A stretch of 58,828 nt of DNA from Bacillota bacterium (GTDB lineage: Bacteria; Bacillota; Clostridia; Christensenellales; UMGS416): contig JAEYYW010000090.1 in NCBI GenBank assembly GCA_023428265.1, positions 1 to 58,828 of the forward strand, given 5' to 3'. This document shows, one piece after another, positions 31,319 to 39,494 of this stretch. Under the pieces are notes generated by a model, which was not told the DNA's origin, ran no database searches, and saw nothing but the letters and a program-made list of their open reading frames with translations. How positions within the stretch are numbered: the first letter of the stretch is position 1; every line of letters begins with the position of its first letter. The position numbers and the translations under genes were made by a program.

Positions 31319-31675
31319 ATGAATCTACAAGGAGCAGCAGTCAGACATTCCGGTTTCGGCGATGGAACAATACTCGATCACACCGGCAACTATCTTGTCA
31401 TCGCATTTGCTCAGGGGAAAAAAGAGTTTCTTTATCCCAATGCGTTTTCCAAGCATATTCAGGCTGTTGACCCTGAGATTGCAGCGTTTATCAATGCGGA
31501 AGTTGCCCAATATGAAGCATCGGAAGATGCGATACAGAAAAACAAGCAGCTGGAGAGGATTGCCGCGGATAACTTGCGTAGGGAAGCCATGCTGAAAGCC
31601 GCAGCGGCGAAAAAGCCGGCCAAAAAGCGGGCGGCCAAAGTGGTGAAGGAAGCACCCGCGGTGCAAAAGGATTGA
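31319..31675 (+). CDS. Small protein with SH3-like N-terminus and basic tail
   Basis: A 118-residue protein. The first 55 residues (VRHSGFGDGTILDHTGNYLV, then FAQGKKEFLYPNAF) resemble the small beta-barrel seen in many Firmicute proteins (VxHxxFGxGxI...VxFxxGxKxFxYPxAF) and in the tail of UvrD-type helicases. The rest is helical and ends in an Ala/Lys-rich tail (AAAAKKPAKKRAAKVVK) suited to binding nucleic acid. GGAGG precedes the ATG. Function unknown; a DNA- or RNA-binding role is inferred from charge. Confidence 0.7.
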   Translation: MNLQGAAVRHSGFGDGTILDHTGNYLVIAFAQGKKEFLYPNAFSKHIQAVDPEIAAFINAEVAQYEASEDAIQKNKQLERIAADNLRREAMLKAAAAKKPAKKRAAKVVKEAPAVQKD

Positions 31676-31727
31676 TAAGTCAACCTGTGTGATGGTCGCC
31701 AATCACCGTTGGACACAGACGAAAGAA

Positions 31728-31756
31728 GCCGGATACGCTCCCGTATCCGGCTTTTT
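31728..31756. terminator. Bidirectional intrinsic terminator
   Basis: A perfect 10-bp stem, GCCGGATACG-CTCC-CGTATCCGGC, with TTTTT on the plus side and TTCTTT on the minus side. It ends the convergent small basic protein gene and the ribosomal superoperon. Confidence 0.88.
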
Positions 31757-31771
31757 AGGTTCAAGCCTGTA

Positions 31772-32284
31772 TTACACCAGCTCGATGATGACCAATTCGG
31801 CCGCGTCGCCCACGCGGGGGCCGAGCTTCAGAATGCGGGTGTAGCCGCCCTTGATGCCCTTTTCCTCAGCGCGCTTGCGATACTTGGGGCCGATTTCTCG
31901 GAAGAGCTTTTCCACGACGGGGTTGTTGACCTCCCCGACACGCTCCTTATACTCCCCGCGGCTTTCCTTATCCTTCTTGGGCTCGCTGTAGTTGTAGAGA
32001 GCCTTCAGGATCTGCCGGCGCGCGTGCAGCTTGCTGGGCGCGTCGTTGGTCACGGTGATTTCCTTGGACTGGTCCTTCTCATTGAACACAGTCTTCTCCA
32101 CGGACACGGTTTTATCAAACTCGTCCACGGCAAGGGTAATGACCTTTTCGGCCAGCTTGCGGACTTCCTTGGCGCGAGCCTCGGTTGTCGTGATCTTGCC
32201 ATGCCAAATCAGGTCGGTCGTCAGCGAACGCAGCATGGCAACGCGCTGATCGGTGGGCCGGCCCAGTTTGCGATGTTCAGCCAT
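31772..32284 (-). CDS. rplQ: 50S ribosomal protein L17, enlarged
   Basis: A 170-residue L17, against roughly 115-130 in most bacteria. The core is standard: KLGRPTDQRVAMLRSLTTDL, HARRQILKAL, VEKLFREIGPKYRKR and GGYTRILKLGPRVGDAAELV. The extra length is two charged insertions, one before HARRQ and one after it (EPKKDKESRGEYKERVGEVN). L17 sits near the peptide exit on the large subunit. Last gene of the superoperon, 21 bases after rpoA. Confidence 0.94.
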   Translation of the reverse strand: MAEHRKLGRPTDQRVAMLRSLTTDLIWHGKITTTEARAKEVRKLAEKVITLAVDEFDKTVSVEKTVFNEKDQSKEITVTNDAPSKLHARRQILKALYNYSEPKKDKESRGEYKERVGEVNNPVVEKLFREIGPKYRKRAEEKGIKGGYTRILKLGPRVGDAAELVIIELV

Positions 32285-32305
32285 TGATGTTTCCCCCTAG
32301 TCTGA

Positions 32306-33253
32306 CTAGTCTTCGTTTTTCTTCAGATAAAGGCCCAGCGCGTTCAGCTTGGCGATGACCTCGTCCAGCGACTTGCGGCCCAGGTTGCGCACCTTCATCA
32401 TTTCGTCTTCTGTGCGCTGCACCAGCTCGTCCACGGTGTTGATGCCGGCGCGCTTCAGGCAGTTGTAGGAGCGGACGGTGAGATCCAGCTCTTCGATCGT
32501 CATCTCCAGGACCTTGTCCTTGCGGCTGTCGTCCTTTTCGACCATGATCTCCACATTGCCCACGTCGCCGGTCAGCTCCACAAACAGTGCCAGGTGCTCG
32601 GTCATGATCCTTGCGGCGAGACTCTGGGCCTCGTCGGGGCGGATCGTGCCGTCGGTCCACACTTCCATCGTCAGCTTGTCGAACTCCGTGTTCTGGCCGA
32701 CGCGGGTGTTTTCCACAGTGTAGTTCACCTTGCGCACAGGCGTATAGATGCTGTCCACCGGGATCACGCCGATTGGCTGGTTGTGGTTCTTGTTGCGGTC
32801 GGCGCTCACATAGCCCCGGCCCTTTTCCAGCATGATTTCCATATACAGCCTGCCCTCTTCGTTGAGGGTGCAGATGTACATATCAGGATTCAGAATCTCA
32901 AGCTCACCATCCGGCTCAATGTCGCCGGCAGTGACGCGCTTGGGGCCGGTCACGTTGATGATCGCCATTTTGGGCTGATCCACGTGCAGCTTGGCCGCAA
33001 GGCCCTTGAGGTTCAGGATGACCTCGGTGATGTCTTCCACCATGCCGGGGATTGTGGAGAACTCGTGGAGCACGCCGTCCACCTTGATGCTGGTGGCCGC
33101 CACGCCGGGCAGGCTGCTCAGCAGGATGCGGCGCAGGCTGTTGCCGAGCGTCGTGCCGAAGCCGCGCTCCAGCGGCTCGATCACGAACTTGCCGTAGCGG
33201 TTGTCACGGCTCATCTCCACGCATTCAATCCTGGGCTTTTCTATTTCCAACAT
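32306..33253 (-). CDS. rpoA: RNA polymerase alpha subunit
   Basis: A 315-residue alpha subunit. The N-terminal assembly domain includes FVIEPLERGFGTTLGNSLRR and LLSSLPG; the C-terminal domain (from about residue 245) binds promoter UP elements and activators (LDLTVRSYNCLKRAGINTV, KVRNLGRKSLDEV). Length is normal. AAGGAGGG precedes the ATG. Located between rpsD and rplQ as in other Firmicutes. Confidence 0.97.
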   Translation of the reverse strand: MLEIEKPRIECVEMSRDNRYGKFVIEPLERGFGTTLGNSLRRILLSSLPGVAATSIKVDGVLHEFSTIPGMVEDITEVILNLKGLAAKLHVDQPKMAIINVTGPKRVTAGDIEPDGELEILNPDMYICTLNEEGRLYMEIMLEKGRGYVSADRNKNHNQPIGVIPVDSIYTPVRKVNYTVENTRVGQNTEFDKLTMEVWTDGTIRPDEAQSLAARIMTEHLALFVELTGDVGNVEIMVEKDDSRKDKVLEMTIEELDLTVRSYNCLKRAGINTVDELVQRTEDEMMKVRNLGRKSLDEVIAKLNALGLYLKKNED

Positions 33254-33331
33254 TGGCGCAATACCCTCCTTTTTCGGGTTGTGTCGGTTTGCGGTTCACA
33301 ATCCTCTCACCCACAGCAATCGACCAAACGA

Positions 33332-33958
33332 TTACAACTTGGAGTAGTATTCCACGACCAGGTGCTCGGAGAGCGTGAGATCCACATCGGTGCGCTCCGG
33401 CAGGGCCAGCACGCGGGCTTCCAGCGCGTCGGCGTTGAAGTCCAGCCACTTCGGCACATTGCGGGCAGGGCCCTCACGCAGGGTCTTGAACAGCTCCACA
33501 TCGCGGCTCCCCGCCTTGATGGTGATCACATCGCCCACCTTGACCTGGTAGGAGGGGATATTGACCTTCTTGCCGTTGACCTGCACATGGCCGTGCAGCA
33601 CCATCTGGCGGGCCTGGGCGCGGCTGTCGCCGAATCCCACACGATAAGCCACGTTGTCCAGACGGATTTCCAGCAGCTGCAGCAGCGTCTCACCGGTGTT
33701 GCCGCGCTTGGTGCGGGCCAGATCGAAGTAGCTGCGGAACTGGCCTTCCAGCAGGCCGTAGGCACGGCGCATCTTCTGCTTTTCACGCAGCTGCATGCCG
33801 TAGTCAGACATCTTGCGGCGGCCGGGCTTGTGCTGGCCGGGCGGTGTGGGGCGCTTCACCACGGCGCACTTGCCGGAGAAGCACCTGTCACCTTTCAAAA
33901 AGAGCTTGCATCCTTCCCTGCGGCAGATGCGGCAGGACGGACCGGTATATTTCGCCAT
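33332..33958 (-). CDS. rpsD: 30S ribosomal protein S4 (zinc form)
   Basis: A 208-residue S4, a primary 16S rRNA-binding protein. The N-terminus keeps the zinc-binding cysteines of the C+ type (CRICRREGCKLF, then RCFSGKCA). The S4 RNA-binding domain includes ARQMVLHGHVQVNGKKVNIP. In many bacteria S4 also represses its own operon. AGGAGG lies before the ATG. Confidence 0.97.
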   Translation of the reverse strand: MAKYTGPSCRICRREGCKLFLKGDRCFSGKCAVVKRPTPPGQHKPGRRKMSDYGMQLREKQKMRRAYGLLEGQFRSYFDLARTKRGNTGETLLQLLEIRLDNVAYRVGFGDSRAQARQMVLHGHVQVNGKKVNIPSYQVKVGDVITIKAGSRDVELFKTLREGPARNVPKWLDFNADALEARVLALPERTDVDLTLSEHLVVEYYSKL

Positions 33959-33973
33959 TTCTGTTTCCTCCTA

Positions 33974-34372
33974 TTACAGCCTTCTGCGCTTCGGCGGGCG
34001 GCAGCCGTTGTGCGGGATGGGGGTGACGTCCTTGATGACGGTCACTTCCAGGCCCGCTGCCTGCAGGCTGCGGATGGCGGCCTCGCGACCGGAGCCAGGG
34101 CCTTTCACAAACACGTCCACAGAACGCATGCCAAACTCCACGGCGGCCTTGGCGGCGGCCTCAGCGGCCATCTGCGAGGCAAAGGGCGTGGACTTACGGG
34201 AGCCTTTGAAGTTCAGGCTGCCGGAGCTGGACCACGACACCGCGTTGCCGCTGGGATCGGTGATCGTCACGATCGTGTTGTTGAACGAGGAATGTATATG
34301 CGCGGCGCCATGCTCGATGTGTTTTTTCTCGCGGCGCTTTTTGACGACCTTTTTCTTCGCTGCGGTTGCCAC
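33974..34372 (-). CDS. rpsK: 30S ribosomal protein S11
   Basis: A 132-residue S11 of the platform of the small subunit. HIHSSFNNTIVTITDPSGN, FKGSRKSTPFASQMAAE and PIPHNGCRPPKRRRL are family signatures. The start is GTG, nine bases after AAGGAGG; in-frame upstream starts lie inside rpsM and would make an atypically long protein. Confidence 0.96.
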   Translation of the reverse strand: MATAAKKKVVKKRREKKHIEHGAAHIHSSFNNTIVTITDPSGNAVSWSSSGSLNFKGSRKSTPFASQMAAEAAAKAAVEFGMRSVDVFVKGPGSGREAAIRSLQAAGLEVTVIKDVTPIPHNGCRPPKRRRL

Positions 34373-34391
34373 TTGGTTGTCCCTCCTTCGG

Positions 34392-34763
34392 CTACTTCTT
34401 GTTCTTGCGGATGCTGGTCTTACGCGGGCCCTTGTGGGTGCGCGCGTTGGTGCGGGTGCCCTGTCCGCGGACGGGCAGGCCGCGCCTATGGCGGACGCCG
34501 CGATAGCAACCGATTTCAATCAATCTCTTGATGTTCATGGAAACCTCGCGACGGAGGTCGCCTTCCACTTTGAAATTATTCTCGATATAATTCCTCAGTT
34601 GGCCGACTTCCACTTCCGTGAGGTCACGCACGCGCGTGTCGGGGTTGACCCCGGTCTCGGCCAGGATCTTGCGCGAAAGCGTGAGACCGATGCCATACAG
34701 ATAAGTCAGGCCGATCTCCACGCGTTTGTCTCTGGGCAAATCTATACCGGATATGCGTGCCAT
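34392..34763 (-). CDS. rpsM: 30S ribosomal protein S13
   Basis: A 123-residue S13, which contacts the large subunit and the P-site tRNA. MARISGIDLPRDKR opens the protein, and RGLPVRGQGTRTNARTHKGP closes it. GGAGG is 12 bases before the ATG, longer than usual. A 119-base gap separates it from rpmJ. Confidence 0.97.
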   Translation of the reverse strand: MARISGIDLPRDKRVEIGLTYLYGIGLTLSRKILAETGVNPDTRVRDLTEVEVGQLRNYIENNFKVEGDLRREVSMNIKRLIEIGCYRGVRHRRGLPVRGQGTRTNARTHKGPRKTSIRKNKK

Positions 34764-34882
34764 CTGGTTCTTGCACCTCCAAAATTCTGTGTATATCGTG
34801 AAACCCCACGCTCCATCAGGGCAAGCCAACCGCATTGACGGTCAGCCAGCCGCGCCCTGAGCCGGAGGCAGGGCAGGCGTGC
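34764..34882 (-). other. Long intergenic gap inside the superoperon
   Basis: At 119 bases this is the longest gap between genes of the ribosomal cluster. On the transcribed strand it contains a CCCTG/CAGGG hairpin soon after the rpmJ stop and GGAGG for rpsM at the end. No internal promoter with both boxes is convincing. It may hold a regulatory leader for the rpsM-rpsK-rpsD-rpoA-rplQ segment. Confidence 0.4.
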
Positions 34883-34996
34883 CTATCCCTGTTTCTGCTT
34901 GTGGCGGGTGTTTTCGCAGATAACCATCACGCGGCCCTTGCGCTTGATGATCTTGCACTTCTCGCAGATTGCTTTGACAGACGGTCTCACTTTCAT
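34883..34996 (-). CDS. rpmJ: 50S ribosomal protein L36
   Basis: A 37-residue protein read directly from the sequence: MKVRPSVKAICEKCKIIKRK, continuing GRVMVICENTRHKQKQG. CEKC, the later cysteine and the histidine make the zinc-binding form. Placed between infA and rpsM, its standard location. Confidence 0.96.
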   Translation of the reverse strand: MKVRPSVKAICEKCKIIKRKGRVMVICENTRHKQKQG

Positions 34997-35016
34997 GGTT
35001 CTGCTCCTCCTGTTTT

Positions 35017-35244
35017 CTACGACCGAGCTTTTCCGCGCCAGGTGATCCTTCCGCGGGTCAGGTCATAAGGTGATAATTCAATCGTAACTTTATCACCGGG
35101 CAAGATGCGGATGTAGTTCATGCGCAGCTTCCCAGAGATGTGCGCCAGTATTTTGTGGCCGTTGGGCAACTGGACCTCGAACATCGCATTCGGATAGGCC
35201 TCTGTCACAATGCCTTCCACTTCGATTGAGTCCTGTTTCGACAA
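35017..35244 (-). CDS. infA: Translation initiation factor IF-1
   Basis: A 75-residue S1-fold protein that occupies the A site during initiation. SIEVEGIVTEAYPNAMFEVQ, ILAHISGKLRMNYIRILPGD and YDLTRGRITWR are typical. The start codon is TTG, seven bases or fewer after AAGGAGGG; no ATG is available. A weak start on an initiation factor could be regulatory. Confidence 0.96.
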   Translation of the reverse strand: MSKQDSIEVEGIVTEAYPNAMFEVQLPNGHKILAHISGKLRMNYIRILPGDKVTIELSPYDLTRGRITWRGKARS

Positions 35245-35255
35245 GTTATCCCTCC

Positions 35256-35558
35256 TTATTCCCTGTCAAGAGCCTTGTCTCTGGCCGTGTATCCCAAGGC
35301 TTCCAGTCCTTTTCGGAGCTCCGCGTCCAGCAGGGCAATGCCCTTTTCTAGCTTTTCGCGGACCGCCGGCAGGATGTCAGGCTTGGTGTCCAGATGCTTG
35401 AGCTTTTTCTTCTTCGGGGCCTCAAGCTTTCTCAAGTCCCCATCGGCGATCAGCACATATCGGGCGTCCACCTGGCCTACCACCACGAAGTAGCGGCCGG
35501 CGTCTCTCCCGGCTTTGGACAACACGACCGTTCCGAGTTCGGGCGGCTGGTCGTTCAC
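35256..35558 (-). CDS. KOW-domain (L14e-like) RNA-binding protein
   Basis: A 100-residue protein found between map and infA in many Clostridia. The first 60 residues form a KOW-type beta-barrel (GTVVLSKAGRDAGRYFVVVG, YVLIADGDLRKLEAPKKKK); the remainder is helical and charged. Probably binds ribosomal RNA or ribosomes; no defined role is known to me. Start GTG, preceded by GAGGAGGG. Confidence 0.85.
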   Translation of the reverse strand: MNDQPPELGTVVLSKAGRDAGRYFVVVGQVDARYVLIADGDLRKLEAPKKKKLKHLDTKPDILPAVREKLEKGIALLDAELRKGLEALGYTARDKALDRE

Positions 35559-35576
35559 CGGATTCCCTCCTCGCTG

Positions 35577-36326
35577 TCAGGGCGCTGTCAGGATCTCCGC
35601 GCCGGCTTCGGTGATCAGGATCGTCTCCTCATAGTGGGCGGAAAGTTTCCTGTCTGCTGTGCGCACCGTCCAGCCGTCGTTTTGATCAAAGTCGATGCGC
35701 CAGGTGCCCAGGTTCACCATGGGCTCCAGCGCCAGCGTCATGCCCGCTTCCAACCGGACTCCCCTGCCGGGTCTGCCGAAGTTGGGGATTTCGGGCTCCT
35801 CCCAAAGATCCCGGCCCACGCCATGGCCGCACAGGTCGCGCACCACCGAGTAACCGTGGCTTTCGGCGTGCTGCTGCACCGCCCAGCCGATGTCCCCGAT
35901 GCGGGCTCCGGGCCTCATGACCTCAAAACCCTTGCGGAAGCACTCTTCGGTCACCCTCACCAGCTTTTCGGCCTCTTCGCTCACCTGCCCCACCAGAAAG
36001 GTGCGGGCCATGTCGCTGATGTAGCCGTCCAGCTTGATGCCCATGTCGATGCCGATGATATCGCCCTCTTTCAGCTTCCTTCCGGAGGGGATCCCGTGCA
36101 CCACTTCCTCGTTGACCGAGGTGCATAGGCTGCCAGGAAAACCGTGGTGGCCCTTGAAGGCCGGCACGCCGCCGTGGCTGCGGATGAAGTCTTCCGCTGC
36201 CCGGTCCAGCTCCAGCGTGGTGACGCCGGGGCGCACCATCGCCTTGAGCTCTTGCATGCACTGGGCGGTCAGGCGGCAGGCTTTAGAGATCCGGGCCTGT
36301 TCTTCCGCCGTCTTGAGCGTGATCAT
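35577..36326 (-). CDS. map: Methionine aminopeptidase, type I
   Basis: A 249-residue dinuclear metalloenzyme removing N-terminal methionine. Metal ligands are visible in GIDMGIKLDGYISDMA (two Asp), CGHGVGRDLWEEPE (His), then a Glu in LALEPM and the final Glu in EETILITEAG. The ATG overlaps the adk stop as ATGA, so it is co-translated with adk. Confidence 0.97.
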   Translation of the reverse strand: MITLKTAEEQARISKACRLTAQCMQELKAMVRPGVTTLELDRAAEDFIRSHGGVPAFKGHHGFPGSLCTSVNEEVVHGIPSGRKLKEGDIIGIDMGIKLDGYISDMARTFLVGQVSEEAEKLVRVTEECFRKGFEVMRPGARIGDIGWAVQQHAESHGYSVVRDLCGHGVGRDLWEEPEIPNFGRPGRGVRLEAGMTLALEPMVNLGTWRIDFDQNDGWTVRTADRKLSAHYEETILITEAGAEILTAP

Positions 36327-36952
36327 CGTCTGGCCTCAATGGCTGCCACGACATCCTTGAAAACCACTTCGATATCGCGGTCACCGTCAATATTGACCAG
36401 TATTCCCTTTCGGGCGTAGAAATCAATCAAAGGCTTGGTCTGCGCATTGTAGACCTTCATGCGGTTGCGCACCGTGTCTTCGTTGTCGTCGGTGCGCTGG
36501 TAGATCTCGCCGCCGCACTTGGGGCAGCTGGTCGCACCGCGCAGCGTGGTCACATGGAGCGCTTCTCCGCAAGCCCGGCACATACGCCGCCCGGCTATCC
36601 TCGCAACGATGACGTCTTCATCAGCGTCCACGTTGATTGCGATGTCCAGCGCCGCGAAGCTCTCCAGAGCCTCAGCCTGGGGCACCGTGCGGGGGAAGCC
36701 GTCCAGCAGGAAACCTTCTTTGCAGTCTTCCCGCGCCAGGCGCTCCTTCACGATGCCGATCACCACGTCGTCGGGTACAAGCCCGCCGGCCTCGATGATG
36801 GACTTCGCTGCCAGCCCCAGCTCTGTGCCCTGGGCCATTGCCTCGCGGAGCATCGCGCCGGTGGAAATCTGCGGGTAGCCGTACTTTTCCGAAACTCTGA
36901 CGGCCTGCGTGCCTTTTCCGGCCCCGGGAGGGCCAAGGAATACCATCTTCAT
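36323..36952 (-). CDS. adk: Adenylate kinase (zinc-lid form)
   Basis: A 209-residue kinase interconverting ATP, AMP and ADP. The P-loop is GPPGAGKGTQ at residues 7-16. The lid carries CRAC and CPKC, the four-cysteine structural zinc site of many Gram-positive enzymes. DGFPRTVPQAEAL is the AMP-site block. Placed between secY and map as in most Firmicutes. Confidence 0.97.
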   Translation of the reverse strand: MKMVFLGPPGAGKGTQAVRVSEKYGYPQISTGAMLREAMAQGTELGLAAKSIIEAGGLVPDDVVIGIVKERLAREDCKEGFLLDGFPRTVPQAEALESFAALDIAINVDADEDVIVARIAGRRMCRACGEALHVTTLRGATSCPKCGGEIYQRTDDNEDTVRNRMKVYNAQTKPLIDFYARKGILVNIDGDRDIEVVFKDVVAAIEARR

Positions 36953-36965
36953 GGGCTCGCCCCCG

Positions 36966-38273
36966 TCAGTTCAGGAAGCCCTTGTAGTGCCGCATGAGCA
37001 TCTGGGCTTCGATCTGTTTACTGGTTTCCAACGCCACACCCACCATGATCAGTATACTCGTTGCACCGAAGGGCTGGCTGGTTGTAGAGAACACAATGAC
37101 AAACAGCGACGGGATCAGGCTCAGCAGCATGAAGAACAGCGCGCTGAACAGGTTGATCCGGTTGCTGAGCTTCATCAGGTAGTCGCTCGTGGGCTTGCCG
37201 GGGCGAATGCCGGGGATGAAGCCGCCGTACTGCTGGATGTTCTTCGAGATGTCGATCGGGTTGAAGGACACCTGCGAGTAGAAGTACGTAAAGAAGATGA
37301 TCAGCAGTGACTGGGCAAACATATACCAGAAACTGCGGGTATGCATCACGTTCATATATGCATTGGCGAAATGGCCAAACCAGTTGTCCTGGAGCCGGAA
37401 CGCATTCAGGATCAGGCCGGGGAAGCTGACCAGCGTCATCGCGAAAATCAGCGGCATGACACCGGAGTTGTTGAGCTTCAGCGGAATGTGGGTGCTCTGC
37501 CCGCCGTAGACCTTGCGGCCCACCATGCGCTTGGCATACTGCACCGGGATCCGGCGCTGCCCCAGGTCGATATAGACCACGGCCAGAATGATCGCCAGCG
37601 ACATGGCGATGAAGCCAAACAGCTTGATCACGTTGAAACTGTCGCCTGTGAGCGCGATCTCACCGGCATAGCTGGGCAGCTTGGACACGATGTTGACGAA
37701 GATCAGCAGCGAGATGCCGTTGCCAACGCCCTTCTCGGTGATCCTCTCACCCATCCACATGGCCAATGCCGCGCCGGCTGCCTGCACCACGAGGATCGTG
37801 ACGTAGGCGTACCACTTGTCATTGGTCAGATTACCCCTGAACGCGATCAAATAGCCGCCGGTCTGAATCAGCGACAGCAGGATCGAGCTGTAGCGGGTGT
37901 ATTCGGTGAGCTTCTTGCGGCCCTCTTCGCCGCCTTCCTTGGCCAGCTTCTCCAGCGCGGGGATCGCGACAGTCAGAAGCTGGATCACGATGGAGGCGGT
38001 GATGTAGGGCGTAATGCCCGTTGCAAAGATCGAGAAGTTGGAAACCGCGCCGCCGTTGAACATGTCCAGCAGGCCGAACATGCTCAGCATCGCCGACTGT
38101 GCGCCGCCGGTTCCATTGGCCAAGCTTGCGAAGGCCTTCTGGATGTCCGACACGTTGACGAACGGCGTCCAGATATAGTTGCCGATGCGGAAGATGAACA
38201 GGATCAGGACCGTGTAAAGGATCTTGACCCGCACTTCCTTGATGCGCCAGGCGTTGCGGAGAATCTCTAACAT
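36966..38273 (-). CDS. secY: Protein translocase subunit SecY
   Basis: A 435-residue channel protein with ten membrane helices. Recognised by GIMPYITASIVIQLL-like GITPYITASIVIQLL in helix 2, RRIPVQYAKRMVG in the cytoplasmic loop before helix 6, and SFNPIDISKNIQQYGGFIPG near helix 8. Forms the protein-conducting channel with SecE and SecG. Starts one base after the rplO stop. Confidence 0.97.
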   Translation of the reverse strand: MLEILRNAWRIKEVRVKILYTVLILFIFRIGNYIWTPFVNVSDIQKAFASLANGTGGAQSAMLSMFGLLDMFNGGAVSNFSIFATGITPYITASIVIQLLTVAIPALEKLAKEGGEEGRKKLTEYTRYSSILLSLIQTGGYLIAFRGNLTNDKWYAYVTILVVQAAGAALAMWMGERITEKGVGNGISLLIFVNIVSKLPSYAGEIALTGDSFNVIKLFGFIAMSLAIILAVVYIDLGQRRIPVQYAKRMVGRKVYGGQSTHIPLKLNNSGVMPLIFAMTLVSFPGLILNAFRLQDNWFGHFANAYMNVMHTRSFWYMFAQSLLIIFFTYFYSQVSFNPIDISKNIQQYGGFIPGIRPGKPTSDYLMKLSNRINLFSALFFMLLSLIPSLFVIVFSTTSQPFGATSILIMVGVALETSKQIEAQMLMRHYKGFLN

Positions 38274-38274
38274 C

Positions 38275-38715
38275 TCAGATCACCTCGATGCTGCCCTTGG
38301 CGGACGTAATTTTCTCCTCTGCGGACTTGCTGAATTTTGAAGCCTTCACGGTCAGGCTCTTGGTGAGCTCGCCCCGGCCCAAAATTTTAATGCCGTCAAA
38401 TTCTTTCTTGACGATGCCGACAGCTTTGAGCACGTCGGGCGTCACAACGGTGCCGTTTTCAAACAGTTCCAGCTCTTCCACATTCACTTCGGCGTATTTC
38501 ACGGCGAAGAAATTGGTGAAGCCGCGCTTCGGCAGACGGCGGTACAACGGAAGCTGGCCGCCCTCAAACCCGGCGCGCACGCCGCCGCCCGAACGGGCGC
38601 CCTGGCCCTTGTGGCCGCGGCCGCCGGTCTTGCCATTGCCGCTGCCCGTGCCGCGGCCCTTGCGCTTTTCCACTTTCCTGTGGCCTTCGGCTGGCTGTAT
38701 CTCATGCAGTTTCAT
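38275..38715 (-). CDS. rplO: 50S ribosomal protein L15
   Basis: A 146-residue late-assembly protein of the large subunit. MKLHEIQPAEGHRKVEKRKG, the Gly-rich GSGNGKTGGRGHKGQGARSG extension that runs into 23S rRNA, and PLYRRLPKRGF are diagnostic. CCGGAGGG precedes the ATG at 38715. Confidence 0.97.
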   Translation of the reverse strand: MKLHEIQPAEGHRKVEKRKGRGTGSGNGKTGGRGHKGQGARSGGGVRAGFEGGQLPLYRRLPKRGFTNFFAVKYAEVNVEELELFENGTVVTPDVLKAVGIVKKEFDGIKILGRGELTKSLTVKASKFSKSAEEKITSAKGSIEVI

Positions 38716-38734
38716 GGTGTTCCCTCCGGCCCAA

Positions 38735-38920
38735 TCAAATCTCGTCCACGGACACAAGGTGCTTGACCTTGTTGATCATGCCACGGACGGCGTCGTTGTC
38801 GGGTAGTACGACGAAGCTGTTCAGCTTCTTCAGGCCCATCGCCTCCACGGTCGCGCGGATTGCGGGCTTGCTGGAAATGGTGCTCTTCACCAGGGTGACT
38901 TTCAGTTGCTTCTCTGCCAT
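38735..38920 (-). CDS. rpmD: 50S ribosomal protein L30
   Basis: A 61-residue L30: LKVTLVKSTISSKPAIRATV, then AMGLKKLNS and the C-terminal MINKVKHLVSVDEI. Normal length. Between rpsE and rplO as expected. Confidence 0.95.
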   Translation of the reverse strand: MAEKQLKVTLVKSTISSKPAIRATVEAMGLKKLNSFVVLPDNDAVRGMINKVKHLVSVDEI

Positions 38921-38936
38921 TACCCTGCCCCCTCCG

Positions 38937-39482
38937 TTAACCCAGAATCTGCTCGACGGTCTTGCCGCGCAGACGGGCCACTTCTTCGGCTGTCCTCAAA
39001 GAGGCCAACCCTTCCAACGCAGCTTTGACAACGTTGATGGGATTGTTGGAGCCGTAGGACTTGGTGCGGATGTTCTTCACGCCTGCCAGTTCCAGCAGCG
39101 CGCGGACGGAGCCGCCGGCGATGACGCCTGTGCCCTCTTCGGCCGGGAACATGAGCACCATACCCTTGCCGAACTTGCCCTTCACCTCATGGGGGATCGT
39201 GGTGCCGTTGAGGGCCACGGTCCTGAGGTTCTTCTTGGCATCCTCGACGCCCTTGCGGATCGCCTCCGGAATTTCGGCGGCCTTGCCCTGACCGATGCCG
39301 ACGCGGCCTTTGCCGTCGCCCACGACCATCAGCGCCGTGAAGCGGAAGTTACGGCCGCCCTTGACGACCTTGGCCACGCGATTGACGGCGACCAGCCTCT
39401 CCTGGAATTCCTGAGGCTCCCTGTCCCTGTCACGATCGCGGCGGGGGCCATCCCTGCGAGGTTCTCTATCCCTGAGTTCCAT
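38937..39482 (-). CDS. rpsE: 30S ribosomal protein S5
   Basis: A 181-residue S5, with a role in decoding accuracy. The double-stranded RNA-binding domain starts at FQERLVAVNRVAKVVKGGR, followed by GDGKGRVGIGQGKA and YGSNNPINVVKAALEGL. The first 26 residues are an Arg/Asp/Glu-rich extension (DREPRRDGPRRDRDRDREP) not needed for the fold; AAGGAGGG six bases before the ATG confirms that it is translated. Confidence 0.97.
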   Translation of the reverse strand: MELRDREPRRDGPRRDRDRDREPQEFQERLVAVNRVAKVVKGGRNFRFTALMVVGDGKGRVGIGQGKAAEIPEAIRKGVEDAKKNLRTVALNGTTIPHEVKGKFGKGMVLMFPAEEGTGVIAGGSVRALLELAGVKNIRTKSYGSNNPINVVKAALEGLASLRTAEEVARLRGKTVEQILG

Positions 39483-39494
39483 CCGTTTCCCTCC

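Noticed and set aside
32594..34531. 645-codon open frame opposite rpoA, rpsD and rpsK
   Set aside because: Antisense shadow of strongly conserved ribosomal genes; composition dominated by His, Ala, Gly and Val, with no start signal.
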